Source of the DNA: Burkholderiales bacterium | Lineage (GTDB): Bacteria; Pseudomonadota; Gammaproteobacteria; Burkholderiales; Burkholderiaceae_F | Reading direction: 5' to 3' | NCBI GenBank assembly: GCA_024641225.1 | Contig: JAHEDN010000087.1 | Span: 1-8,823, forward strand | Length of the DNA stretch: 8,823 nucleotides | In this document: one piece after another, positions 1 to 5,761 of the stretch | Layout: the number at the start of each line of letters is the position of its first letter | Numbering within the stretch: the first letter of the stretch is position 1 | The notes under the pieces: generated by a model | What the model saw: the letters and a program-made list of their open reading frames with translations, nothing else | What the model was told of the DNA's origin: nothing | Database searches by the model: none | Position numbers and translations under genes: made by a program

Positions 1-654
1 ACGGCGCATCGCGTTCTCCACGTTGTACACGCCCAGGCGTTCGAGATTCTTGATCACCATGTAGGCGGTCGGTCGGGGCATTTCGACCTCGTCGCCGGCG
101 CACGCGGTATCCGGGACGAAGCCCTGCTTCGCGCCGCCGTCGAGCAGGATGTCGAGCATGTCGCGCGTGAAGCCCGTGGTCACGCCGATCCGGATGCCCT
201 GCTTCTGCAGGCCCTTGACGACGTCGCCGACACCGGGCAGCAGTTCGTGGTAGTTGCCCTTGCGCAGCAGGTCGAGCTGGGTCGGGACGAAGTCGGCAAA
301 CATCGCGTCGACGTCGGCCTGCGTCGGCTCACGGCCGAACTTAACGACGAACCGGCCGCGGACGGACTCGATCTCGGTGATCGCCTTGATGTGGAGGTCC
401 TTGCGCAGCCCCATCGGTGCGCGCGCCTCGGGCATCGAGATTTCTAGCCCGTACTTGCGGAACACCTCGACGAAGACGATCGCCGGCGCGTCGACATAGC
501 GGTCCATCGTCGTGCCCGAGCAGTCCAGCATCACGTAGCCGACGCTGCGCTGCGTGTTTTCGTCGTCGAACTTCTTCTGCTGCGCGGCCGCATGGCGGAT
601 GTCGTCCGGGACACGGCCGGCCGGGGAAAGACGGGAAAGAACGGAATCGGTCAT
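1..654 (-). CDS. phnX: Phosphonoacetaldehyde hydrolase-like HAD protein (PhnX-like), C-terminus off the left edge
   Basis: Partial gene: 218 codons from an ATG at 654, preceded by AGGAGC at 660-665; the rest lies left of the window. PhnX cleaves the C-P bond of phosphonoacetaldehyde to acetaldehyde and phosphate in the cytoplasm, using a HAD aspartate and a Schiff-base lysine in the cap domain. Seen here: HAD motif I LDCSGTTMD (residues 43-51, nucleophile candidate Asp44); cap motif PMGLRK with Lys85 aligned to the Schiff-base Lys53 of the Bacillus cereus enzyme, followed by His88; motif II-like TTGFTRDM near residue 149; an Arg-Pro near 193. The last acidic motif (GDT region) would lie just outside. 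Odd features: about 32 extra N-terminal residues compared with B. cereus PhnX, and changed pocket positions (the Trp-Ala after the nucleophile is Cys-Ser; the TTGY tyrosine is Phe). Last visible gene of the transporter operon, 25 bases after the permease. A hydrolase for a related phosphonate is the main alternative. Confidence 0.85.
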   Translation of the reverse strand, partial: MTDSVLSRLSPAGRVPDDIRHAAAQQKKFDDENTQRSVGYVMLDCSGTTMDRYVDAPAIVFVEVFRKYGLEISMPEARAPMGLRKDLHIKAITEIESVRGRFVVKFGREPTQADVDAMFADFVPTQLDLLRKGNYHELLPGVGDVVKGLQKQGIRIGVTTGFTRDMLDILLDGGAKQGFVPDTACAGDEVEMPRPTAYMVIKNLERLGVYNVENAMRR

Positions 655-659
655 CGTTA

Positions 660-665
660 GCTCCT
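660..665 (-). promoter_or_regulatory. Shine-Dalgarno of the phnX-like gene
   Basis: AGGAGC on the minus strand, 5 bases before the ATG at 654. It lies inside the 25-base gap after the permease stop and supports the chosen start, and hence the unusual N-terminal extension of the hydrolase. Confidence 0.75.
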
Positions 666-679
666 GGAAGAAAGACGGG

Positions 680-2413
680 TCACCGGCGCGCCGTGCGGCG
701 CCACGCCTGCGTACGCACGACCAGCCACCACTCGATCAAGAAGAAGACGGCAGTGACCACCGCGGAGGTCGCCACGATCAGCGTGGCCATGGCCGCGGCC
801 GCCCCGACGTTGCCCGCCTCGTCCAGGTGCAGGATCGAGATTGCCGCCAGCGTGGTCTTCGGCGAATAGAGAAACACGACCGCCGAGATCGTGGTCATCG
901 CGTTGACGAAGTAATAGCGGCTGATGTCGACCACCGAAGGCAGGCACACCGGCACGGTGACGCGCCAGAACGTCTTGTAAAAGGGCACCTTCAACGAGGC
1001 CGACACCGACTCGAATTCGTTATCGAGCTGCTTGAGCGCGGTGAGCGCGGTCAGGTGGCTGCTCGAATAGAAGTGCACGATCGTGGAAACCACGAGGATC
1101 GCCATCGTGCCATACAGGAAACCGAGCGGATTGTCCGGGTTGTTGAAGAAGACGATATAGCCGATGCCCAGCACCAAGCCCGGCACCGCCATCGGCATCA
1201 TCGCCTGCATCTGCGCCAGCGGCCGCAACCAGCCGAAGACCTTCGACTTCTCGATGCCGGTCTTCTCCAGCCAGTAGGCCCCGGCAAAAGTCACCGCCGC
1301 GCCGCACACGGCGCACCACGCGGCCATCACCACGCTGTTGCGCCAGGCGTGGTCCACCCCGGCCTCTTCGAAGCCGTAGGTGTAGTGGTTTAGCGTGAAC
1401 GACAGGTTGTACGGCCAGACTTTGACAAACGAGCCGAACACCGCCATGCCCAGCACCAGCAGCAGCACGGCTGAGACAGCCAGCACGTAGGCGAGCAGCA
1501 GCGCATCGCGCAGACGCTCGGGTCGCGGCGCATACGGCACGCTGCGCGCGGTCAGCAGCGCCTTCTGCCGGCGCCGCACCGCGCTGTCGATGGCGAAGGC
1601 GACGAGCGCCGGCACCAGCAGCACCAGGCCCACGACCGCGCCCATCGAGAAGTTCTGCTGGCCGACCACCTGCTTGTAGATGTCGATGGCCAGGACCGAG
1701 TAGTTGCCGCCGATCACCTTCGGCACGCCGAACTCCGAGACCGCCATCGTGAACACGACCAGCGCCGCCGAGATCAGGCCGTAGCGCGCGCCTGGCAGCG
1801 TGATGGTCAGGAACTTGCGCCAGCCCGGCGTGGCCATCGAGTCAGCGGCCTCGTACAGCCGCGCGTCCGACAGCGCCAGCCCGGCGAGCAGGATCATGAC
1901 CGCGTGCGGGAACGAGGCGAAGCTCATTGCCAGCACCATGCCCGGCAGTCCGTAGACTGTCTTCAGCCCGAACCACTCGATGACGAACTTAAGCCAGCCC
2001 TGGTTGCCGAACAGGTAAATAAAGGACAGCGCCGCCAGCAGCGACGGCGCCAGGATCGGGATCATCGCGACGTTGCGCCACAGGCCCTTGAACGGAATGC
2101 AGGTGCGCTGGATTGCGTAGGCGAACAGGAACGCGGCCGGCACCGTAATCAGCGTCGTCAGCGCGGCGAAAGTCAGCGTGTTGGTCGCCGAATAGGCGAA
2201 CACGGGCGATGCGAAATAGCTCGCGAAATTGACAAGACCAACGAACTCGCCGGAGCGGTTCTCGAGGCTGCGTACGAGCAGACTGGCCAGAGGCACGGTC
2301 AGGAACAGCAGCAACGCGGTCGCCAGAAGTACGACGCCGCCGCGCGCGACCAGCGCCTCGGTCCACAGGGAGAGGCTGCGCGGCAACGGCCCACGCTGCG
2401 CAAGGGCGCTCAC
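680..2413 (-). CDS. phnU: Fused two-domain ABC permease for 2-aminoethylphosphonate (PhnU2/AepW type)
   Basis: Inner-membrane channel of the phosphonate importer, 577 residues. It is two binding-protein-dependent permease domains in one chain, as in the FbpB-like and PhnU2 families, with about 12 hydrophobic helices; the first spans roughly residues 25-48. Two ATPase-contact (EAA) loops are visible: YEAADSMATPGWRKFLTITLP-like around 187-207, and FESVSASLKVPFYKTFWRVTVP-like around 467-488. The two halves are joined near 278-302 by a basic cytoplasmic stretch. Because both halves are present, no second permease gene is needed. The start is GTG at 2413, chosen because the first helix follows it and no other good start exists before that helix. 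There is only a weak SD-like AAGGGCGA, but the GTG overlaps the stop of a 25-codon mini-ORF, suggesting translational coupling. It lies between the ATPase and hydrolase genes. The substrate is inferred from neighbours and family; the permease role itself is secure. Confidence 0.9.
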   Translation of the reverse strand: MSALAQRGPLPRSLSLWTEALVARGGVVLLATALLLFLTVPLASLLVRSLENRSGEFVGLVNFASYFASPVFAYSATNTLTFAALTTLITVPAAFLFAYAIQRTCIPFKGLWRNVAMIPILAPSLLAALSFIYLFGNQGWLKFVIEWFGLKTVYGLPGMVLAMSFASFPHAVMILLAGLALSDARLYEAADSMATPGWRKFLTITLPGARYGLISAALVVFTMAVSEFGVPKVIGGNYSVLAIDIYKQVVGQQNFSMGAVVGLVLLVPALVAFAIDSAVRRRQKALLTARSVPYAPRPERLRDALLLAYVLAVSAVLLLVLGMAVFGSFVKVWPYNLSFTLNHYTYGFEEAGVDHAWRNSVVMAAWCAVCGAAVTFAGAYWLEKTGIEKSKVFGWLRPLAQMQAMMPMAVPGLVLGIGYIVFFNNPDNPLGFLYGTMAILVVSTIVHFYSSSHLTALTALKQLDNEFESVSASLKVPFYKTFWRVTVPVCLPSVVDISRYYFVNAMTTISAVVFLYSPKTTLAAISILHLDEAGNVGAAAAMATLIVATSAVVTAVFFLIEWWLVVRTQAWRRTARR

Positions 2414-2487
2414 GGTTCGCCCTTCGCCCTTCGGGCGGTCCCCCTGAGGGAGAGCTGAGCGCCTTCGGGCGGCCGGGCGGCGCTCAT
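2410..2487 (-). other. 25-codon mini-ORF bridging the ATPase and permease genes
   Basis: An ATG at 2487 overlaps the ATPase stop as ATGA, and the mini-ORF ends in a TGA that overlaps the permease GTG start as GTGA. It has no intervening stop and encodes a basic, low-complexity 25-residue peptide (begins MSAARPPEGAQ). No recognisable domain. It is built entirely from REP-like GC repeats. The most likely role, if any, is to carry ribosomes across the gap (translational coupling); it may simply be an accident of the repeat. A functional peptide is possible but unsupported. Confidence 0.4.
2425..2472. repeat. REP-like pair of GC hairpins in the ATPase-permease gap
   Basis: Two near-copies of CGCC(C)TTCGGGCGG lie 34 bases apart. 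The first folds as CGCCC-TTC-GGGCG at 2425-2437. The second folds as CGCC-TTCG-GGCG at 2460-2471, with a TTCG tetraloop on the plus strand. Between them is TCCCCCTGAGGGA, itself a weak hairpin. Similar CTTCGGGCGG/CCCCTGAGGG intergenic elements are common in Burkholderiales genomes (from memory, not searched). Confidence 0.6.
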
Positions 2488-3575
2488 TGCTGCGGGAAGA
2501 CGCGGACGCGCTCGCCGCGCAGCGCGAAGGGGATGCGGGCGCCCTCGCGGACGTCGAGTTCGAGCGCCTGGTTCAGCGAGAAGTAAATCAGCATCGACTG
2601 GCCGTCGAAGCCTTCGACGTCGATCGTCGCCAGGCAGAAGGTGCCGAGAAAGTCGAGGTTGCGCACCGTGCCGCGCACGAGATTCGGCCTTCCTTCGAGC
2701 GGCCCAGAATCCTCGAGCACGCGATCCTCGGGCCGCAGGTACAGCCGGGCCGGCTGCCCTTGCGCAAGCCCGTTGGCCGAGGCGGTCAACTCCACCTGGC
2801 CGACGCGATATCGGCCTTCGCCCACGCAAGTCGCCGAGAGCACGTTGACCTTGCCGATGAAGTCGGCGACAAACGGGGTGACCGGACGCTCGTAAACCTC
2901 GAGTGGCGCGCCGACCTGCTCGATCACGCCATGGTTCATCACCACCACGCGATCGGCCATCGACAGGGCCTCCTCCTGGTCGTGCGTGACCAAGATCGTG
3001 GTCACCCCAAGCCGCCGCTGTAGTTGCCGGATTTCGCCACGCAGCCGCTCGCGCTCCTTCGCATCCAGCGCCGACAAGGGCTCGTCGAGCAGCAGCAGGC
3101 TGGGCGCCGTGGCCAGCGCCCGGGCCAGGGCGATACGCTGCTGCTGGCCGCCGGACATCTGCGATGGGTACTTGGGGCCCGAGTCTGCGAGGCCGACCAG
3201 GGTCAGCAGTTCGGCGACACGGGCGTCGACCTCGGCCCGGCCGCGGCGCCGGTTCACCAGCCCGTAGGCGACGTTGTCGCGGATGGTCAAGTTCGGAAAC
3301 AGCGCATACGACTGGAACACAATGCCGTAGTCGCGCGCCGCCGGCGGCGCGCTGGAAACGTCACGACCGTCCTGGATCACTCGGCCGCGCGTCTGCGTTT
3401 CCAGGCCGGCGATGATCCTGAGCAACGTCGTCTTGCCGCAGCCCGATGGGCCGACGAAGCAGACCAGTTCGCCGCGTTCGATCGTCAGATCGACCGACTT
3501 CAGCGCGACGAAGGCACCAAAGGACTTCTCGATGCGCTCGAGTCTGAGCGCTTCCGCAGCGGCGCTTTCGATCAT
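2484..3575 (-). CDS. phnT: ABC transporter ATPase for 2-aminoethylphosphonate (PhnT2/AepV type)
   Basis: Cytoplasmic ATP-hydrolysing subunit that powers the importer, 363 residues, normal for this family. Seen in order: Walker A GPSGCGKTT at 42-50, Q-loop FQSYALFP with Gln88, signature MSGGQQQR near 140-147 (Met replaces the usual Leu of LSGGQ), Walker B LLLLDEP at 160-166, D-loop SALD at 168-171 and switch His198 in VTHDQEEA. A C-terminal TOBE-type domain follows at about 235-363, typical of the polyamine/iron/maltose-type importer ATPases. The start is ATG at 3575; the preceding SD is poor, so translation may depend on the structured upstream gap. Its stop overlaps the ATG of a mini-ORF leading to the permease. 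Phosphonate specificity is inferred from neighbours; the ATPase assignment is certain. Confidence 0.93.
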   Translation of the reverse strand: MIESAAAEALRLERIEKSFGAFVALKSVDLTIERGELVCFVGPSGCGKTTLLRIIAGLETQTRGRVIQDGRDVSSAPPAARDYGIVFQSYALFPNLTIRDNVAYGLVNRRRGRAEVDARVAELLTLVGLADSGPKYPSQMSGGQQQRIALARALATAPSLLLLDEPLSALDAKERERLRGEIRQLQRRLGVTTILVTHDQEEALSMADRVVVMNHGVIEQVGAPLEVYERPVTPFVADFIGKVNVLSATCVGEGRYRVGQVELTASANGLAQGQPARLYLRPEDRVLEDSGPLEGRPNLVRGTVRNLDFLGTFCLATIDVEGFDGQSMLIYFSLNQALELDVREGARIPFALRGERVRVFPQQ

Positions 3576-3607
3576 CTGTTCAGGACTCTGCGAAATCGCC
3601 GCGGTGA

Positions 3608-3621
3608 CGGCAGCTGTGCCG
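3608..3621 (-). repeat. Hairpin CGGCA-GCTG-TGCCG in the binding protein-ATPase gap
   Basis: Five-base perfect stem around a 4-base loop, extendable to seven pairs on the minus-strand RNA with one G-U pair. Third in a series of hairpins between the binding-protein stop and the ATPase start, about 33 bases from the latter. Confidence 0.4.
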
Positions 3622-3641
3622 CCTGTGACGCCCGCTACGCG

Positions 3642-3679
3642 GCCTGTGAGCGTCGCACGCTTGCGACCGACTCACAGGC
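3642..3679 (-). repeat. Long two-step hairpin between the binding-protein and ATPase genes
   Basis: Outer arms GCCTGTGAG (3642-3650) and CTCACAGGC (3671-3679) pair perfectly over 9 bases. After a small 1/3-base internal loop, inner arms GTCGCA (3652-3657) and TGCGAC (3662-3667) pair over 6 bases around a 4-base loop. No T-run follows in the direction of transcription, so it is not a classic terminator. It fits an mRNA-stabilising or processing structure that keeps binding-protein expression higher than that of the membrane subunits, as known for other importers. The arm sequence GCCTGTGA also occurs once more as a direct repeat at 3621-3628. Confidence 0.65.
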
Positions 3680-3699
3680 GCGAAGCGCCGTCACGGCGC
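3677..3699 (-). repeat. Alternative short hairpins downstream of the binding-protein gene
   Basis: GCGCCG-TCA-CGGCGC (3685-3699) forms a 6-base stem, and GGCGC-GAA-GCGCC (3677-3689) forms a competing 5-base stem sharing the segment 3685-3689. The second also clashes with the outer arm of the 3642-3679 hairpin. Mutually exclusive folds can work as a switch, but in DNA this GC-rich they may be chance. Confidence 0.35.
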
Positions 3700-3724
3700 C
3701 ACAGACCTCGTCATCCCTGATGCC

Positions 3725-4753
3725 TTACTTCGGCGCCGCCTTGCTCTCGTAGCGCTTGCTCCACTCGGCAAGGATTCTCTCGCGGTTCTTGGCGGCCCAC
3801 GAGAAATCGTTCTTCACCAGGCGGTTGCCGTAGTCGGCGGGCACGTTCGGCAGGGTCTTGTTCATCGACGGCACGGCAACGATGGCGAAGTTGTTCGCAT
3901 ACAGCCCCATCGCCTCGTCGGAGACCGCCCAGTCAAGCAGCTTCTGTGCCGCGACCGTGTTCTTGGTCCCCTTGTAGATGCCGATGGCCTCGAGGTCCCA
4001 GCCCAGGCCTTCCTTCGGGAACACCAGTTCGATCGGCTTGCCCTGGGCCTTCTCCCGGTTGGCCCGGTACTCGAACGAAATGCCGACGACATACTCGCCG
4101 TTGGCGGCCGAGGCGCACGGACGCGAACCGGAATGCATGTACTGCGCGATGTTCTCGTGCAGCCCGTCCATGAACTTCCAGCCGTCCGCCTCGCCCCACA
4201 GTTGCAGCCAGGCCGATACGTCGAAAAAGCCAGTTCCGCTGGAAGCGGGATGCGGCATCACGATCTGGCCCTTGTAGACGGGCTTGGTGAGGTCTTTCCA
4301 GGACTCCGGCTTCGGGATGTTGCGCTTGGCCGCCTCGACGGTGTTGAAGCAGACGGTCGCGCCCCACACGTCCATGCCGAACCAGGCCGGCGGATTCTTC
4401 GGATCGCGATATTGCGCGACGACGCGCTCCAGTCCCTTCGGCGCGTACGGCTGCAGCATCCCCTCGGAGTCGAAGATCGCCATGCTGGTGGCCGCCACGC
4501 CCATGATCACATCGGCCCTCGGGTTGGCCTTCTCGGCCAGCAAGCGTGCCGTGATGATCCCCGTCGAGTCGCGCACCCACGTGATCGAGACGTCCGGATT
4601 CGCCTTCTCGAAGGCAGTCTGGTAGGCCTTCAACTGGTCGGTCTCGAGCGCCGTGTAAACGGTGAGCTGCGTGACCTGCGCAGTCGCAGCACCGGCGGCA
4701 AGCGCAGCACACAGGCCAGTGGCAAGCGCAGTGGCAATACGTCGATTGAACAT
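3725..4753 (-). CDS. phnS: Periplasmic 2-aminoethylphosphonate-binding protein (PhnS2/AepX type)
   Basis: Soluble periplasmic receptor of the importer, 342 residues, usual size for the FbpA-like (cluster D) binding proteins. The start is ATG at 4753, because a textbook AAGGAGG sits 8 bases upstream (4762-4768) and a signal peptide follows: FNRR, a hydrophobic alanine-rich core, and a likely cleavage after ATAQ or AAATA near residue 25. Mature features include LTVYTALETDQL at the N-terminus, FEKANPDVSITWVRDSTG, ADVIMGVAATS, and the mid-protein stretch VMPHPASSGTGFFDVSAWL, which resembles the ligand-binding loop of this family. A longer reading frame reaching back to a TTG at 4831 exists but would put the signal peptide internally. 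First gene of the minus-strand operon, divergent from the GntR regulator. AEP is the expected ligand from family and neighbours; other phosphonates are possible. Confidence 0.9.
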   Translation of the reverse strand: MFNRRIATALATGLCAALAAGAATAQVTQLTVYTALETDQLKAYQTAFEKANPDVSITWVRDSTGIITARLLAEKANPRADVIMGVAATSMAIFDSEGMLQPYAPKGLERVVAQYRDPKNPPAWFGMDVWGATVCFNTVEAAKRNIPKPESWKDLTKPVYKGQIVMPHPASSGTGFFDVSAWLQLWGEADGWKFMDGLHENIAQYMHSGSRPCASAANGEYVVGISFEYRANREKAQGKPIELVFPKEGLGWDLEAIGIYKGTKNTVAAQKLLDWAVSDEAMGLYANNFAIVAVPSMNKTLPNVPADYGNRLVKNDFSWAAKNRERILAEWSKRYESKAAPK

Positions 4754-4761
4754 GCGGACTT

Positions 4762-4768
4762 CCTCCTT
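4762..4768 (-). promoter_or_regulatory. Strong Shine-Dalgarno of the binding-protein gene
   Basis: AAGGAGG, 8 bases before the ATG at 4753. It is the best ribosome-binding site in the window, consistent with high production of a periplasmic receptor, and it decides the start. Confidence 0.85.
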
Positions 4769-4847
4769 GATGAGAACCGCGCGGCGCGGTGACGACCGGA
4801 CTTCGTTCGATTTTTCGCCCGAACCCCGCAATCGGCCAGTTTCGCCA

Positions 4848-4897
4848 GCGCGGGTGACCGCGCCGTGACGTACCGCCGGCGACGCGCCGCTCGGCGC
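4848..4897 (-). repeat. Two hairpins in the leader of the transport operon
   Basis: GCGCGG-GTGA-CCGCGC at 4848-4863 (6-base stem, 4-base loop) and GCGCC-GCTC-GGCGC at 4884-4897 (5-base stem, 4-base loop). Both lie in the predicted untranslated leader of about 170 bases between the candidate promoter and the binding-protein start. No known riboswitch was recognised. The stretch is GC-rich, so chance pairing is possible. Confidence 0.35.
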
Positions 4898-4933
4898 TGG
4901 CCCAGTGCGGGGGCATGTCTCCGTGGGCCGAGC

Positions 4934-4963
4934 AGTCTAGGGAGCAAGCGTACGCAGCGTCAA
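4934..4963 (-). promoter_or_regulatory. Candidate sigma70 promoter of the transport/hydrolase operon
   Basis: On the minus strand: -35 TTGACG (4958-4963, five of six consensus bases), an 18-base spacer, and -10 TAGACT (4934-4939, four of six). An A-rich stretch lies just upstream of the -35 (4967-4972 region), which could act as an UP element. Transcription would start near 4927. The GntR-type palindrome is centred about 56 bases upstream of that start. Confidence 0.5.
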
Positions 4964-4975
4964 TTGTTTTTTGCT

Positions 4976-4989
4976 GATTGTCGACAATC
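4976..4989. promoter_or_regulatory. Perfect 14-bp palindrome, probable GntR/FCD operator
   Basis: GATTGTCGACAATC is its own reverse complement. The core TTGT-N2-ACAA matches the operator type of FadR/FCD-subfamily GntR regulators, and such a regulator is encoded 27 bases downstream. It overlaps the likely -35 of the regulator gene (autorepression) and lies upstream of the -35 of the divergent operon. An extra half-site ATTGT occurs at 4963-4967, touching that operon's -35. Confidence 0.7.
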
Positions 4990-5009
4990 TGCTTTGAGCA
5001 CCCTACACT
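4981..5009 (+). promoter_or_regulatory. Candidate promoter of the regulator-phnA-phnY operon
   Basis: -10 TACACT (5004-5009, four of six consensus bases) with a poor -35, TCGACA (4981-4986), at 17 bases spacing and buried in the palindrome. Transcription would start at about 5016-5017, at the regulator's ATG, so there is no room for a ribosome-binding site. Confidence 0.4.
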
Positions 5010-5016
5010 GCGCGGC

Positions 5017-5757
5017 ATGGCCTCCCGAACCGATGCCGCCGGCGCCGTCGTGTTGCCCCACCCGACCATCGCGCTGCTGCGATCGGCGTCGCTTGCCTCC
5101 GCCGCGCAGCAGGAGATCGAGCGGCTGATCCTCAGTGGTGAGTTGCCACCCGGCGCCAAGCTGACTGAGGCAATGCTCTCCGAGCGGCTCGGTGTGTCGC
5201 GCGGCCCGATCCGGGAGGCGTTCCGGCGCCTCGAGGAAGCCGGCTTGGTGCTGCAGCAGAAGAACCGCGGCGTGTTCGTGCGCGATATCGCCCTCGATGA
5301 AGCCGCGGAGATCTACGACCTGCGCGCAGTGATGGACGAACTTGCCGGCCGCCGGCTGGCGCGGTCGATCACTGCCGAGCAGTCTCGGTCATTGCGTGGC
5401 ATCGTCGACCGGATGGAGCAGGCGGCACGCGCCGACGACGCCGATGCCTACCATCTGCTCAACCTCGAGTTCCACGACCGTCTGGTGGAGTTTGCTGGCA
5501 ACCGCAAGATGGCGGCGATCTATCGCCGGCTGGTGAAGGAGTTGTCACTGGCCCGGCGACGCAATCTCGGCAAGGAACAGGCGCTGTCGCACTCGGTCGC
5601 GGAACACCGGCAGATTCTCAAGGTCCTCGGGTCGGGCGATGCCGAAGCGGCCGGCCGCGCGCTCTACGAGCACGCCGAAAGCAGCAAGCGGCGCATGCTC
5701 AGCGATGAGCCGCACGCGGCACCGGGGCGTGCCGGTGCCGGCCGCAAGGGATCCTGA
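5017..5757 (+). CDS. GntR-family transcription regulator, FCD (FadR-like) type
   Basis: DNA-binding repressor or activator, 246 residues. The N-terminal winged helix-turn-helix covers about 25-90, with the signature LSERLGVSRGPIREAFRRLE at 54-73 and wing NRGVFVRD at 83-90. The C-terminal helical FCD ligand domain (about 95-230) shows the typical metal-site residues: Asn149 and His153 in NLEFH, His197 in AEHRQI, and His219 in YEHAES. The basic tail after 230 is probably disordered. The start is ATG at 5017; an upstream in-frame TTG at 4978 lies within the operator and is less likely. No SD precedes the ATG. Divergent from the transport operon and only 4 bases before phnA, so it probably controls both sides in response to a phosphonate or breakdown product; ligand unknown. 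Confidence 0.9.
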   Translation: MASRTDAAGAVVLPHPTIALLRSASLASAAQQEIERLILSGELPPGAKLTEAMLSERLGVSRGPIREAFRRLEEAGLVLQQKNRGVFVRDIALDEAAEIYDLRAVMDELAGRRLARSITAEQSRSLRGIVDRMEQAARADDADAYHLLNLEFHDRLVEFAGNRKMAAIYRRLVKELSLARRRNLGKEQALSHSVAEHRQILKVLGSGDAEAAGRALYEHAESSKRRMLSDEPHAAPGRAGAGRKGS

Positions 5758-5761
5758 TTCG

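Noticed and set aside
554..1393. 279-codon plus-strand frame opposite the permease
   Set aside because: His/Arg/Asp-rich composition typical of an antisense shadow; the minus strand encodes a convincing membrane protein.
3642..3679. Rho-independent terminator between binding-protein and ATPase genes
   Set aside because: Stem is good but no T-run follows in either direction, and full termination here would cut the importer operon in two.
3024..3752. 242-codon plus-strand frame over the ATPase gene and the structured gap
   Set aside because: Antisense to the ATPase motifs, low-complexity composition and no recognisable domain.
4754..4831. TTG start at 4831 giving a 26-residue longer binding protein
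   Set aside because: It would bury the signal peptide and run through the AAGGAGG that clearly serves the ATG at 4753.
4978..5016. Upstream TTG start for the GntR regulator
   Set aside because: It would begin inside the operator palindrome and upstream of the -10 box; family proteins need no such extension.
3933..5159. 408-codon minus-strand frame across the binding-protein gene and divergent control region
   Set aside because: Out of frame with the clear binding protein, low complexity, and would cover the operator and the regulator start.
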